Numbered from the stretch's first letter, positions 10,143-19,919 are shown. The stretch is DNA of 64,000 nucleotides from Microbulbifer sp. MKSA007 (GCA_032615215.1 CP128433.1:186001-250000), one strand, 5' to 3'. Notes: generated from the letters alone by a model not told the origin. Made by a program: numbers and translations.

Positions 10143-11693
10143 ATGGCACATGGTCCTCAGCCCGGTATAAAGCGTTGGCTCTATACGACCAACCACAAAG
10201 ATATAGGCTCTATGTATTTGTGGTTTAGTTTTGCGATGTTCCTGCTCGGCGGATGTATGGCATTGGTTATACGCGCTGAATTATTCGAGCCCGGTTTGCA
10301 AATTGTACAGCCGGAATTTTTCAATCAAATGACCACTATGCATGGTCTGATCATGGTATTTGGTGCCGTAATGCCGGCTTTTGTGGGGTTGGCTAATTGG
10401 ATGATACCAATGATGATTGGTGCGCCAGATATGGCACTGCCAAGAATGAATAACTGGAGTTTTTGGATTTTGCCCTTTGCTTTCGCAATGTTGGCATCGA
10501 CCTTATTTATGGAAGGGGGAGCGCCTAATTTCGGTTGGACATTTTATGCACCACTTTCAACGGAATATGCGCCACCCAGCGTAACCTTCTTCATTTTTGC
10601 CATTCATATTATGGGTGCCTCGTCCATCATGGGTGCGATCAACATTATCGCTACCATTTTGAATATGCGTGCTCCTGGTATGACCTTGATGAAAATGCCG
10701 TTGTTTGTATGGACCTGGCTGATCACTGCTTACCTTTTGATTGCTGTAATGCCGGTGTTAGCCGGAGTAGTGACCATGATGTTGATGGACATTCATTTTG
10801 GCACAAGTTTCTTCAGTGCAGCCGGTGGCGGTGATCCGGTTCTATTCCAGCATGTGTTCTGGTTCTTCGGACACCCGGAAGTTTACATCATGATTTTGCC
10901 GGCCTTTGGCATTATCTCTGCAATTATCCCCACCTTCGCTCGTAAGCCTCTTTTTGGATACAGCTCCATGGTATATGCCACCGCAGCAATTGCATTCCTG
11001 AGCTTTATCGTATGGGCGCACCATATGTTTACTGTGGGAATGCCGATTGCAGGTGAACTGTTCTTTATGTACGCCACAATGCTGATCGCTGTACCTACAG
11101 GAGTGAAAATCTTTAACTGGGTTTCCACCATGTTCCGGGGATCCATGACATTTGAAACCCCGATGCTTTTTGCAATTGCATTCATCATCCTTTTCGCCAT
11201 CGGTGGATTCTCTGGTCTGATGCTAGCGATTGCGCCTGCAGACTTCCAATATCACGATACATACTTTGTGGTTGCCCATTTCCACTATGTGCTGGTTCCT
11301 GGTGCAATCTTCTCAATTACTGCTGGTGTTTACTATTGGTTGCCCAAATGGACTGGCCATATGTATAGCGAAGTTATGGGCAAGGTACATTTCTGGCTGG
11401 CATTTATTGGTCTCAATGTAACTTTCTTCCCAATGCACTTTGTTGGCCTGGCTGGTATGCCACGTCGGATACCTGATTACGCACTGCAATTTGCGGATTT
11501 CAATCAAATATCCAGTATCGGTGCCTTCCTGTTTGGCGCCGCACAAATAGTATTTTTGTTTAATGTGGTACGAACTGTAATGGGCGGGAAACAAGCATCC
11601 GATCAGGTTTGGGATGATCCTGAGGGACTGGAATGGACGGTTGCTTCCCCGGCCCCATATCACACGTTTAGTACGCCACCGGTTGTACGTTGA
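10143..11693 (+). CDS. coxA: Cytochrome c oxidase subunit I
   Basis: 516 residues, 12 transmembrane helices. Catalytic subunit holding heme a and the heme a3/CuB centre. Ligand motifs seen: the low-spin heme histidine in MTTMHGLIM, the CuB / cross-linked tyrosine and proton-path glutamate motif FGHPEVY (type A1 oxidase), WAHHMFTVG, and the paired histidines in HFHYVLVPG. AGGAGG-like sequence lies just upstream. Confidence 0.98.
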   Translation: MAHGPQPGIKRWLYTTNHKDIGSMYLWFSFAMFLLGGCMALVIRAELFEPGLQIVQPEFFNQMTTMHGLIMVFGAVMPAFVGLANWMIPMMIGAPDMALPRMNNWSFWILPFAFAMLASTLFMEGGAPNFGWTFYAPLSTEYAPPSVTFFIFAIHIMGASSIMGAINIIATILNMRAPGMTLMKMPLFVWTWLITAYLLIAVMPVLAGVVTMMLMDIHFGTSFFSAAGGGDPVLFQHVFWFFGHPEVYIMILPAFGIISAIIPTFARKPLFGYSSMVYATAAIAFLSFIVWAHHMFTVGMPIAGELFFMYATMLIAVPTGVKIFNWVSTMFRGSMTFETPMLFAIAFIILFAIGGFSGLMLAIAPADFQYHDTYFVVAHFHYVLVPGAIFSITAGVYYWLPKWTGHMYSEVMGKVHFWLAFIGLNVTFFPMHFVGLAGMPRRIPDYALQFADFNQISSIGAFLFGAAQIVFLFNVVRTVMGGKQASDQVWDDPEGLEWTVASPAPYHTFSTPPVVR

Positions 11694-11696
11694 CCT

Positions 11697-12269
11697 ATGA
11701 AAGTTGGAGCAAATGCAAAGGTAACTATCAAGCTGCTGGCCGTGGCGACCAGCATGCTGGTATTTGCAATCTTCATTATGCCGCCTATTTACGATGTCTT
11801 CTGTGAAATCACAGGACTTAATGGTAAAACCGGTGGTCGTTATGAAGCTGTGCCAGCTGCGGTTGATAAAAATAGGCTGGTCACGGTGCAATTTGTGGCA
11901 AACAATAATGAAAATATGCCATGGGAATTTCGCCCGAGTGTAATGTCTTTGAAAGTACACCCTGGAGAAATTAAAGATACTGTTTTTATTGCAGAAAATA
12001 AGACATCTAGGGATATGGTTGGTCAGGCAATTCCCAGTATGGTTCCTTTCAAGGCTGCTGAGTACTTTCATAAAACAGAGTGTTTTTGCTTCAACCAGCA
12101 AGAATTAAAAGCGGGAGAGAGTGCAGAATTACCACTACGTTTTATTGTGGATCCAGATCTTCCCGCAAGTGTGAATACTGTAACGCTTTCCTATACGTTG
12201 TTTGATGTAACGGAAAGGTTTGCCAATAAAACCGATAAGAATGATATCGACCCCGAGCGAGAGGGATAA
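11697..12269 (+). CDS. ctaG: Cytochrome c oxidase assembly protein CtaG/Cox11
   Basis: 190 residues. Delivers copper to the CuB site of subunit I. One N-terminal transmembrane helix anchors a periplasmic immunoglobulin-like domain that contains the conserved copper-binding CFCF motif followed by NQQELKAGE. Starts four bases after the coxA stop, in the usual coxA-ctaG-coxC order. Confidence 0.95.
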   Translation: MKVGANAKVTIKLLAVATSMLVFAIFIMPPIYDVFCEITGLNGKTGGRYEAVPAAVDKNRLVTVQFVANNNENMPWEFRPSVMSLKVHPGEIKDTVFIAENKTSRDMVGQAIPSMVPFKAAEYFHKTECFCFNQQELKAGESAELPLRFIVDPDLPASVNTVTLSYTLFDVTERFANKTDKNDIDPEREG

Positions 12270-12274
12270 AAATT

Positions 12275-13165
12275 ATGGCTAGTGAAAGCAGTTATTACGT
12301 GCCCGAACAATCCAGGCTGCCAATTTTTGCGACGATAGGTCTATTCCTAATAGCGTTCGGCGCAGCAAATTGGATTAATGGAGGAAGCTCCTATATTTTC
12401 TTCACCGGTGCGTTAGCGATGGCCGCAGTTTTGTGGTTTTGGTTTGCTGCCGTAATCAAGGAGAATATGGCAGGGCTCAATAGTGAACAGTTAAAGAGAT
12501 CATATGTTTGGGGGATGGGCTGGTTTATATTTTCTGAGGTGATGTTTTTTGCTGCATTCTTTGGAGCACTATATTACATACGCAATTTTACAGTTCCCTG
12601 GCTAGGTGGTGAAGGTGATCGTGGAATTTCCAATATGCTTTGGGAGGGATTCGAAAGTAGCTGGCCCCTATATGTGACTCCTGACGCGGCAGCAAACGGA
12701 GAAACGGCAAAATTTATGGGGCCTAAAGATGTAATAGACCCATGGCACTTGCCACTATGGAACACCATCATACTTCTCACTTCCAGTGTAACTGTACACT
12801 TCGCACATGTTTTCCTGAAAAAGAATCAAAGAAAAAATTTCAATATATTACTGGCAATCACTGTGGCATTGGGTGGGGCGTTTATTTTTTTACAAGGTAA
12901 AGAATACTACGAAGCCTATCAACACTTGGGGTTAACACTTGAGTCAGGAATCTATGGTACAACATTCTTTATGCTGACCGGATTTCATGGTGCCCATGTC
13001 ACACTCGGTACAATTATGTTGTTGATCATGTTGTTAAGGTCTGTGATAGCCAATCATTTTAGACCTGATGATCATTTTGGCTTTGAAGCAGCAAGTTGGT
13101 ATTGGCATTTTGTCGATGTAGTTTGGGTCGGGCTGTTTATATTTGTATATGTTCTAGGTGCTTAA
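12275..13165 (+). CDS. coxC: Cytochrome c oxidase subunit III
   Basis: 296 residues with about seven transmembrane helices. Core subunit of the oxidase without redox centres. Typical segments include WFIFSEVMFFAAFF, the loop GKEYYEAY and FHGAHVTLGTIML with the terminal EAASWYWHFVDVVW. Begins six bases after ctaG and is followed by a strong terminator. Confidence 0.97.
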   Translation: MASESSYYVPEQSRLPIFATIGLFLIAFGAANWINGGSSYIFFTGALAMAAVLWFWFAAVIKENMAGLNSEQLKRSYVWGMGWFIFSEVMFFAAFFGALYYIRNFTVPWLGGEGDRGISNMLWEGFESSWPLYVTPDAAANGETAKFMGPKDVIDPWHLPLWNTIILLTSSVTVHFAHVFLKKNQRKNFNILLAITVALGGAFIFLQGKEYYEAYQHLGLTLESGIYGTTFFMLTGFHGAHVTLGTIMLLIMLLRSVIANHFRPDDHFGFEAASWYWHFVDVVWVGLFIFVYVLGA

Positions 13166-13172
13166 TGTGGGC

Positions 13173-13209
13173 AAGGCTTTCTATCGTATTAATAGAAAGC
13201 CTTTGTTTT
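13173..13209 (+). terminator. Strong terminator between coxC and a convergent gene
   Basis: Twelve-base perfect inverted repeat AAGGCTTTCTAT / ATAGAAAGCCTT (13173-13184 and 13192-13203) with a seven-base loop and a following GTTTTCTT. It lies between two converging genes and could act in both directions. Confidence 0.85.
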
Positions 13210-13210
13210 C

Positions 13211-13434
13211 TTAATATTTATCAGCCCAAGGTGCCGTTTTTGCCAAAATGCCACTTTCAAAGCCGTACCAAATGGCAAGAAGTAAGAGTGACGCTAGGAG
13301 TATTCTAATACCTAATGCGTAGAGTGTGCGCTTGGATTGAGGTGTTCCCATATCTCTAAGTAGAAAAAAAGTGCACTTGAAAGACTTGCAAGTACGGAAA
13401 GGAATAGGACAACAATAACAATCTTTAGCCACAT
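13211..13434 (-). CDS. DUF2909 twin-transmembrane protein, frameshifted
   Basis: Small inner membrane protein often found in cox loci of Gammaproteobacteria. Read as one frame it breaks after about 24 residues. Adding one base in the A7 run at 13364-13370 gives about 74 residues with the N-terminal helix WLKIVIVVLFLSVLASLSSA, a FFLLRDMGTP linker and a second helix RILLASLLLLAIWYGF. That two-helix layout is the DUF2909 pattern. Start at 13434 chosen by family length; an alternative ATG lies at 13449. Role probably in oxidase assembly, by context only. Confidence 0.75.
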
Positions 13435-13466
13435 TTTATTATTTTCCATTATTTATGTAGTTGCGC

Positions 13467-14228
13467 ATGATAGTAGATATTCCATCAGCTTCTGCGAAAG
13501 ATATCAGTTTACCACTGATTCGCAATTGGCCCATCACGATATTTTCTCTGGGTGCATTCATCCTTTTTATCTTTTTAGGATTGTGGCAGCTTGATAGGGC
13601 AAAGCAGAAAGTCGAACTTATACAAAAGGTAGAGAGTAGGCTCTCTCTGCAACCGCAGGAAATCTCAAATCTAAGTTCTTATCAAGAGTATGCGTCTGTA
13701 ACTTTAGTGGGAGTTTTCCAGAAGGAAATATATTTTCTGGATAACAGAACAAGAAACGGTCGTGTTGGCTATGAAGTACTACAAGTATTCTCAACAGAAA
13801 GTACTGATTGGCTTATCAATAGAGGTTGGATTCCCTCTACTGGCGACCGAGATAGCTTACCTGAAGTAACAGCTTCACTTGATGTGAAATCACTTCAGGG
13901 CTACTTATACCCTATCGATACTGAAACCTCCTCGAGTGTTAGTCTAGACCCGGTTTTTAATAATAGAATTCAACAAATAAATTCAAATTTCATTGAGACT
14001 ATAGGCTTAGTTAACAATGGATGGTCGATCCGTTTGTTTGCGGATTCAGGTGCAGCTTTAATTACTGATTGGAATTTTTTCAATAGTGGCCCTGAAAAAC
14101 ATCAAGCGTATGCTTTCCAGTGGTTCACGATGGCAATAGCTGTCTGGCTTTTATGGGCTTATTCAGCCACAAATATTATTTTTAGATTACGTCGTAGATT
14201 GAGTAGAAGTTTGAAAAAGGAGTTTTAA
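13467..14228 (+). CDS. SURF1-family cytochrome oxidase assembly protein
   Basis: About 253 residues; a TTG start two codons earlier is possible. SURF1 helps insert heme a into subunit I. Two transmembrane helices flank a periplasmic domain: N-terminal helix ending GLWQLDRAKQK and a C-terminal helix AFQWFTMAIAVWLLWAY. The conserved NRGWIP motif is present. Begins an A+T-rich run of assembly genes that continues through the SCO gene. Confidence 0.92.
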   Translation: MIVDIPSASAKDISLPLIRNWPITIFSLGAFILFIFLGLWQLDRAKQKVELIQKVESRLSLQPQEISNLSSYQEYASVTLVGVFQKEIYFLDNRTRNGRVGYEVLQVFSTESTDWLINRGWIPSTGDRDSLPEVTASLDVKSLQGYLYPIDTETSSSVSLDPVFNNRIQQINSNFIETIGLVNNGWSIRLFADSGAALITDWNFFNSGPEKHQAYAFQWFTMAIAVWLLWAYSATNIIFRLRRRLSRSLKKEF

Positions 14229-14229
14229 A

Positions 14230-14868
14230 ATGAAATCAAATAGTCAGCCAGTTTCACCTGAAAGAAATCTGAGCAAAAGGAAGCCAGCGAATAAAATCAT
14301 TCAAGGACTCTCAGTGCTAGCATCCGTCGTACTCCCAATTACAGCTGCCTATGTCGTTTACTATACGGGCTTAGGCATGCCTAAAGAGACAATTAATCAA
14401 GGTGAATTATTGCAGCCCCCATTTGATATCACTGAAATAAAAATCACCTTTCAAGGACAACAGCAATCCCTGGCACAAGAGGGAGAATCAAAATGGCGCT
14501 ATCTAATATTAAGTGACAGTGATTGTGGTAAAGATTGTGAAGATCTCTTGTATATAAGTAGGCAGGTTCATATTCGGCTGGGGGAAAAAGCTCATAGGGT
14601 TGAGAGGCTACTGGTGGTTGGTGATAGTTTGGATGAAAAACGACAAGAACAAATACAAACTGAGCATCCGAAACTAAAAATAGTTAATTTGGATGATGAA
14701 AACTTTAAGCAGTTGGTACAGAAAACTGATCATGACGGTGTGACTTCAACCAAGGCATTGCTGGTTGATCAGGAGGGTTATGCAATGATGGCCTATGATC
14801 GGCAGCATAGCGGAAACCAATTACTTAAAGATATAAAAAGATTATTGAAGTACTCCTACGAGCAATAA
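14230..14868 (+). CDS. Membrane-anchored thioredoxin-like protein of the cox assembly locus
   Basis: 212 residues starting right after the SURF1 gene. An N-terminal transmembrane helix (residues 27-47) is followed by a soluble domain containing SDCGKDCEDLL. This Cys-x-x-x-Cys spacing and the following helix-strand pattern (RVERLLVVGD) resemble the copper-binding site of SCO proteins, but the family is divergent. Probably a periplasmic thiol or copper protein for oxidase assembly; that role is inferred from motif and position. Confidence 0.75.
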   Translation: MKSNSQPVSPERNLSKRKPANKIIQGLSVLASVVLPITAAYVVYYTGLGMPKETINQGELLQPPFDITEIKITFQGQQQSLAQEGESKWRYLILSDSDCGKDCEDLLYISRQVHIRLGEKAHRVERLLVVGDSLDEKRQEQIQTEHPKLKIVNLDDENFKQLVQKTDHDGVTSTKALLVDQEGYAMMAYDRQHSGNQLLKDIKRLLKYSYEQ

Positions 14869-14893
14869 GATTAGTATTCGGAGATTTTCAGTA

Positions 14894-15985
14894 GTGTCTA
14901 AACAAGAAACCCCTAAGAATTGGCGACATATCATTACCTGGGCGGCCTGTATTCTAGCTGTCGTAGTTGTTGTTCTAGGTGCATTTACTAGGTTGGTGGA
15001 TGCCGGTTTGGGCTGTCCAGACTGGCCTGGTTGTTATGGTCATCTCACCTGGCCGAATGATATAAAAGAAATTAAAACGGCCAATATGATTTTTCCGGAC
15101 TCTCCGGTAGATGTTAGTAAAACTTGGCCGGAAATGGTTCATCGATACTTTGCAGGAACTTTACTTTTATTCGTTGTATTACTCACTTATCTTGCTTGGA
15201 GAGATCGGCAAGCCCCAACCTTTAAGCAAACACATATTCTTTTAATTATTATTATACTGCAAGCTGCTTTTGGGATGTGGACGGTAACCTTGAAGCTTTG
15301 GCCGCAGGTAGTTACTGCTCATCTATTAGGTGGAATGGCAACATTATCTATGTTGTGGATTCTCTGTGAAAGGTTGGCTGATAAACCTAGACAATTACAT
15401 GGGAGGTATTTGCCGGGAATAAGGCGATTACGGCTACTTGCTCTGACTGCAGTTGCAATAGTAATTCTACAGATTGGACTCGGTGGTTGGACCAGCTCTA
15501 ATTACGCAGCTTTAGCTTGTCCAGATTTTCCAACTTGTCATAACCAATGGTGGCCACAGGCAAACTTTGTAGAAGGCTTTAATATTTTTCAACAAATTGG
15601 CCCAAATTATTTAGGTGGTGCATTAGAGAGTGATGCACGTACGGCAATACATCTTGCCCATCGTATTGGAGCACTGATTACAACAGCAATTGTACTCATT
15701 CTTTCAGTTTTAGCTTGGAGGTCTGGGTTGAGAGGTTGGTCATTATGGCTTAACGGGGTACTACTTCTTCAAGTCAGCTTGGGAATAGCAAATGTTGTTA
15801 TGTCTCTACCATTAGGGATTGCTGTGGCACACAATGCTGGTGCAGCTCTTCTACTTCTTAGTCTGCTAACTTTTTGTTACCGAATATACACAATGAATGC
15901 TGTCATTATAAATAAACAAGAGGTAGTCGATGTGGAAGTAATAGAGCGGGGAGAAGGTTTAACTACCGTATCCAATCTTAATTAG
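14894..15985 (+). CDS. ctaA: Heme A synthase (COX15/CtaA)
   Basis: 363 residues, GTG start with a GGAG upstream. Oxidises the methyl group of heme O to the formyl group of heme A in the inner membrane. About eight transmembrane helices with the four expected histidines in HRYFAG, HLLGGM, HRIGA and HNAGAALL. The cysteine pairs LGCPDWPGCYG and LACPDFPTCH match the periplasmic loops of this family. Lies directly upstream of the heme O synthase gene. Confidence 0.96.
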   Translation: MSKQETPKNWRHIITWAACILAVVVVVLGAFTRLVDAGLGCPDWPGCYGHLTWPNDIKEIKTANMIFPDSPVDVSKTWPEMVHRYFAGTLLLFVVLLTYLAWRDRQAPTFKQTHILLIIIILQAAFGMWTVTLKLWPQVVTAHLLGGMATLSMLWILCERLADKPRQLHGRYLPGIRRLRLLALTAVAIVILQIGLGGWTSSNYAALACPDFPTCHNQWWPQANFVEGFNIFQQIGPNYLGGALESDARTAIHLAHRIGALITTAIVLILSVLAWRSGLRGWSLWLNGVLLLQVSLGIANVVMSLPLGIAVAHNAGAALLLLSLLTFCYRIYTMNAVIINKQEVVDVEVIERGEGLTTVSNLN

Positions 15986-16022
15986 ATATTAAGCGTATAT
16001 AAATATAAAAATAGGTGCGAAT

Positions 16023-16916
16023 ATGGCCATAAATTCCACGGGAATACATCAAATTCAATGGCGGGACTACTATGAGCTTACTAAGCCTCGAGTAGTTATG
16101 CTTATGCTGTTAACTTCTGTTATTGGAATGTTTTTAGCTGTTCCAGGAATGGTGCCGCTAGATATTTTAGTATTTGGTAATTTGGGAATTGCATTTTGTG
16201 CGGGTAGTGCTGCGGCAGTAAATCATTTAGTTGATCGTCATATTGATACAAAAATGGCTCGTACCAGTAATCGCCCGATTGCGAAAGGACGGGTTGAGCC
16301 AACTAAAGCTATTGCTTTTGCTCTTAGCTTGGGCGTGACGGGGATGTTTATCCTATTGGTTTTTGTAAATGCCCTTACCGCTTGGCTAACCTTAATATCT
16401 CTTCTCGGATATGCGGTGATTTACACCATGTTTCTGAAACGCGCCACACCACAAAACATTGTTATAGGTGGGCTTGCAGGAGCCGCTCCGCCCTTACTGG
16501 GATGGACTGCGGTTACTGGGGAAGTGCATGGGCATGCATTGTTGTTAGTATTGATTATTTTTGCTTGGACTCCTCCACATTTTTGGGCCCTTGCCGTACA
16601 TAGAAAAGAAGAGTATGCAAAAGCTGATATTCCTATGTTGCCGGTTACGCATGGAATACCCTATACAAACCTAAATATAGTTTTGTATACCTTTATTTTA
16701 CTGGCCGTTAGCCTATTGCCCTTTGCTACCGCGATGTTTGGGTGGTTATATTTACTGGGTGCTGTTGTACTTGGGTTTGGTTTTGTTTATTGGAGCTTTG
16801 TAATGCTCATTGGAAAAAACCCCAATGCTGGTATGGAGACTTTCAAATATTCGATAATTTATTTAATGGCACTATTTTTTATCATGCTATTAGATCATTA
16901 TTTAATTGAAGTGTGA
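16023..16916 (+). CDS. cyoE: Protoheme IX farnesyltransferase (heme O synthase)
   Basis: 297 residues, about nine membrane helices. Adds a farnesyl group to heme B, giving heme O for CtaA. The UbiA-family aspartate-rich motif is visible as NHLVDRHIDTKMARTSNRP, and the second loop as HRKEEYAKADIPMLP. Also called CtaB. Sits between ctaA and the SCO gene, completing heme A synthesis for the upstream oxidase. Confidence 0.97.
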   Translation: MAINSTGIHQIQWRDYYELTKPRVVMLMLLTSVIGMFLAVPGMVPLDILVFGNLGIAFCAGSAAAVNHLVDRHIDTKMARTSNRPIAKGRVEPTKAIAFALSLGVTGMFILLVFVNALTAWLTLISLLGYAVIYTMFLKRATPQNIVIGGLAGAAPPLLGWTAVTGEVHGHALLLVLIIFAWTPPHFWALAVHRKEEYAKADIPMLPVTHGIPYTNLNIVLYTFILLAVSLLPFATAMFGWLYLLGAVVLGFGFVYWSFVMLIGKNPNAGMETFKYSIIYLMALFFIMLLDHYLIEV

Positions 16917-16923
16917 GGGAAAA

Positions 16924-17592
16924 GTGGAAAATCAATATTCTGCCATCGATAAACAGAAACGTGGAATTAGAATTACCGTTATTGTTCTTTTAGTATTGAT
17001 TCTTGCTGTGCTTGCAGGATTCATACATAAGCTCGGACAGCCTCGTATTATTACTGATGAGGAGCTTAGAATTAATGGCGCTGTAAAACTGCAGAGACCA
17101 AGAATCATAGAAGATATACAATTATTGTCTGATGACAGTAGAGATTTCTATACCAAAGACTTTCAAGGTAAGTGGACTCTGGTATTTTTTGGGTTTACCC
17201 ACTGTCCAGATATCTGTCCAACAACTCTATCTACACTTAATAATTTTTATAAAACTTTAGACGAAAGTACCAGAGCATCTACAGACGTAGTACTCGTATC
17301 GGTTGACCCAAGCAGGGACAAGCCGGAGCAGTTAGGGCAGTATGTCCGTTATTTTAATTCTGAATTCCGTGGTATTACCGGTGATTTTTTTAAGCTGAAG
17401 AAATTTGCCACTCAGCTAAATGTACCTTTTAATAAAGTTTCTCTTGCTGAGGGCGGTTATACTATCGATCATGGGTCTCAAGTTGTATTAATTAATCCTA
17501 GAGGGCATTATCACGCTTTTTTTAAGGCACCTTTAGATCCTGCAAAAATGAAGTTGACCTATCGTTCAATACGAGCGACCTTTAATGGATAG
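16924..17592 (+). CDS. SCO1/SenC-family copper chaperone
   Basis: 222 residues from the GTG at 16924, which has GAGGGA upstream; a longer reading from 16906 is less likely. Delivers copper to the CuA site of subunit II. One transmembrane anchor, then a thioredoxin fold with the copper-binding CPDIC (CxxxC) motif in FFGFTHCPDICPTTL and the distal histidine in DHGSQVV. The VSVDPSRDKPEQL segment is typical. Last clearly oxidase-related gene of the run. Confidence 0.95.
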   Translation: MENQYSAIDKQKRGIRITVIVLLVLILAVLAGFIHKLGQPRIITDEELRINGAVKLQRPRIIEDIQLLSDDSRDFYTKDFQGKWTLVFFGFTHCPDICPTTLSTLNNFYKTLDESTRASTDVVLVSVDPSRDKPEQLGQYVRYFNSEFRGITGDFFKLKKFATQLNVPFNKVSLAEGGYTIDHGSQVVLINPRGHYHAFFKAPLDPAKMKLTYRSIRATFNG

Positions 17593-18440
17593 TGAAGGAA
17601 TCGCATGAGCTATTGTTATCAAATAATATATTAATTCTGGGTCAATCGATGCAAAATGAAGTTGCTGCCTTAAGGAGAAGAGGAGATCAGACACCATCTG
17701 GTATGGTGAGTCCTTGGGCTGCGCCTATCTTGCTATCACTTTGTATAATTCCTTTTGGCTGGAGTGGGCTTATAGCCCCTTTAATCTGGATTTTCCTGCG
17801 AGCAATTGAGTCTACCAGCAGTTGGCCGAGAGCGCTGTCTTTTCTTTCTGTAGCAGTTTTAATGCTGGTATCGGGGTTAAATTTGCTTCCCGGTAGTGAA
17901 CATATCCAGGTGTTGCCACCCTATACAGATGCAAGTGGTAATCTTATCTATGCCAGCATAAACAGCGGTAAAGCAGTTATTGCTATTGCTTTATTGGCTT
18001 TTATGTTGCGCATGAAGCAGACCTTCCGTTTTACGGACTTACCCTATCTTTTATTGGCTATATTTACTCCCGTTGCATTGGGTCTACTCCTATGTACGCC
18101 TTCGATAAAATTTACTGGCACTATCGCCGTTGCGGTAATGATAAACTTAGTAATTGTTTGCATTTCTGAAGAGGGGTTCTTCCGGTGGATATTACAGCGG
18201 GGTACCGAAGAACTATTAGGGCGCTGGCGCTGGTTATCCGTACCAGTTGTAGCTACGGTGTTTGTGCTTCTACATGGAGGGTGGTCAACAGATATCTCCG
18301 CAGTTCTATTATTGATAGTTGCCTCAATCTGTTATGCATTGATTTGGACATTGCGGCAGAATTTTTGGATATGCGTAATGACGCATTGGGGGGTAAATCT
18401 TTTGCATATGATCTTGTTGCCTTACCCGTTACCCGGCTAG
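17592..18440 (+). CDS. CPBP-family intramembrane metalloprotease-like protein
   Basis: 282 residues if read from GTG 17592, overlapping the SCO stop by one base; an internal ATG at 17649 is possible. Multi-pass membrane protein with the CPBP/Abi motifs in order: EEGFFRWILQRG (EExxxR), VLLHGGW and a final HWGVNLLH. Such proteins are CAAX-protease-like and some are involved in prenyl-protein processing or immunity; the substrate here is unknown. Position suggests co-transcription with the oxidase assembly genes. Confidence 0.85.
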   Translation: MKESHELLLSNNILILGQSMQNEVAALRRRGDQTPSGMVSPWAAPILLSLCIIPFGWSGLIAPLIWIFLRAIESTSSWPRALSFLSVAVLMLVSGLNLLPGSEHIQVLPPYTDASGNLIYASINSGKAVIAIALLAFMLRMKQTFRFTDLPYLLLAIFTPVALGLLLCTPSIKFTGTIAVAVMINLVIVCISEEGFFRWILQRGTEELLGRWRWLSVPVVATVFVLLHGGWSTDISAVLLLIVASICYALIWTLRQNFWICVMTHWGVNLLHMILLPYPLPG

Positions 18441-18637
18441 GCCATATATCAACTGCTTTGGATCATTGTTTTATTGTTACCCCTAAGATTCAGCCAATCT
18501 GCAGTTAAAAGAAAGACAACGATTTAATCTTTGTAGATTAACAAATCAAAGTAATGTATTTAAGAAATGTGGTTCTAGATGAGCACCATCTACGGTAAAT
18601 TTTCTAGATTTATTCATATAAATAGGGAGATTGTCAT

Positions 18638-19834
18638 TTGAAAAATTATTTTTTAGTTGGGACATTATGTGCACTAACTTGCACCCCTGTATTTGCAGAT
18701 GAAGGTAAAAGTCTGGCCCAAGAGCTGGTTCAAGAGTATTTGATTGTTGATGGACATGTAGATGTTCCCTATCGTCTCGAACAAGGTGAAGAAGATGTTG
18801 GACTTAGCACGGATAAGGGAGACTTTGATTACCCTCGAGCTAAAGCAGGTGGACTAAATGCGCCCTTTATGTCTATTTATGTACCTGCAGAAAAGGAGGA
18901 CCAGGGTGTTGCCAAATCGTATGCAGATACTTTGATTGATAAAGTGGAGGCAATGGTCAAACAGCACCCGGATAAATTTGCAATACCTAAGTCAATAAAT
19001 GATCTACAAAAGCAAGTCGATGCCGGCTTAATTTCCTTACCTTTGGGTATAGAGAACGGGGCTCCTATTGAGGGGGATCTTGCCAATTTAAAGTATTTCT
19101 CTGATAGAGGGGTGAGGTACATTACCTTAGCCCACTCAAAGAGCAATCATATCTCTGATTCCTCGTATGATAAAAACAGGCCCTGGGAAGGCTTGAGTGC
19201 ATTCGGAAAGCGCTTGGTACGAGAGATGAATCGGATGGGAGTAATGATCGATATTTCCCACGTATCAGATGCAGCTTTTTGGCAAGTTGTTGATTTATCT
19301 GCTGTTCCTGTTATCGCTTCACATTCTTCGGCAAGGCATTTTACGCCGGGATTTGAACGAAATATGAATGATGAAATGATAAATGCGTTGGCTGACAATG
19401 GCGGCATTATCATGGTGAATTTTGGCTCTACTTTTATTAGTGGTGAATCACTGAATTCATATCGTGAAATAACTGATCAGGTTGAGAAATTTGCTAAAAA
19501 AAAGGATTTACCCAAAGATAGTAAGGAAGTTGAGGAGTACTCCGATAAGCTTTCAACTGAGAAGTTCATTTTTGCAGATTTGGAAGATGTTCTTGATCAT
19601 TTCGACCATATTCGTGATTTAGTGGGAGTGGATCATATAGGCATTGGATCGGATTTTGACGGTGTCGGAGATAGCTTGCCCGTCGGCTTAAAAGACGTCT
19701 CTCAATATCCTAATTTGGTTGAAGGCCTGCTGAAGCGTGGGTATAGCAAGCAGGATATTAAAAAAATTCTAGGCGGAAATTTAGTTAGAGTTTGGCAAGC
19801 TAATGAAGATTACGCCAAGCGCAATAAAGGATGA
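18638..19834 (+). CDS. Secreted membrane dipeptidase (M19 family)
   Basis: 398 residues, TTG start with GGGAG upstream, then a signal peptide ending VFADEG. Zinc dipeptidase family of renal dipeptidase type. Metal ligand motifs seen: DGHVDVPYR, GIENGAPIEGD, DISHVSD, SHSSARH and the terminal SDFDGVG. Probably periplasmic and active on dipeptides, including D-amino-acid types. Followed by a terminator. Confidence 0.93.
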   Translation: MKNYFLVGTLCALTCTPVFADEGKSLAQELVQEYLIVDGHVDVPYRLEQGEEDVGLSTDKGDFDYPRAKAGGLNAPFMSIYVPAEKEDQGVAKSYADTLIDKVEAMVKQHPDKFAIPKSINDLQKQVDAGLISLPLGIENGAPIEGDLANLKYFSDRGVRYITLAHSKSNHISDSSYDKNRPWEGLSAFGKRLVREMNRMGVMIDISHVSDAAFWQVVDLSAVPVIASHSSARHFTPGFERNMNDEMINALADNGGIIMVNFGSTFISGESLNSYREITDQVEKFAKKKDLPKDSKEVEEYSDKLSTEKFIFADLEDVLDHFDHIRDLVGVDHIGIGSDFDGVGDSLPVGLKDVSQYPNLVEGLLKRGYSKQDIKKILGGNLVRVWQANEDYAKRNKG

Positions 19835-19886
19835 GACTCACACTCCTCTAACCATCTGAGGCTGCACTATTCTGTCAATAATGTTA

Positions 19887-19910
19887 AAACGGGCAAATCC
19901 CGTTTGTTTT
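19887..19910 (+). terminator. Terminator after the dipeptidase gene
   Basis: Seven-base inverted repeat AAACGGG / CCCGTTT (19887-19893 and 19899-19905) with a five-base loop and a following GTTTT. Located about 50 bases after the dipeptidase stop. Confidence 0.7.
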
Positions 19911-19919
19911 GTATTATTA

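Noticed and set aside
11313..12101. Long minus-strand open frame opposite coxA and ctaG
   Set aside because: It is entirely antisense to well-supported genes, has no ribosome binding site and its translation looks like shadow sequence.
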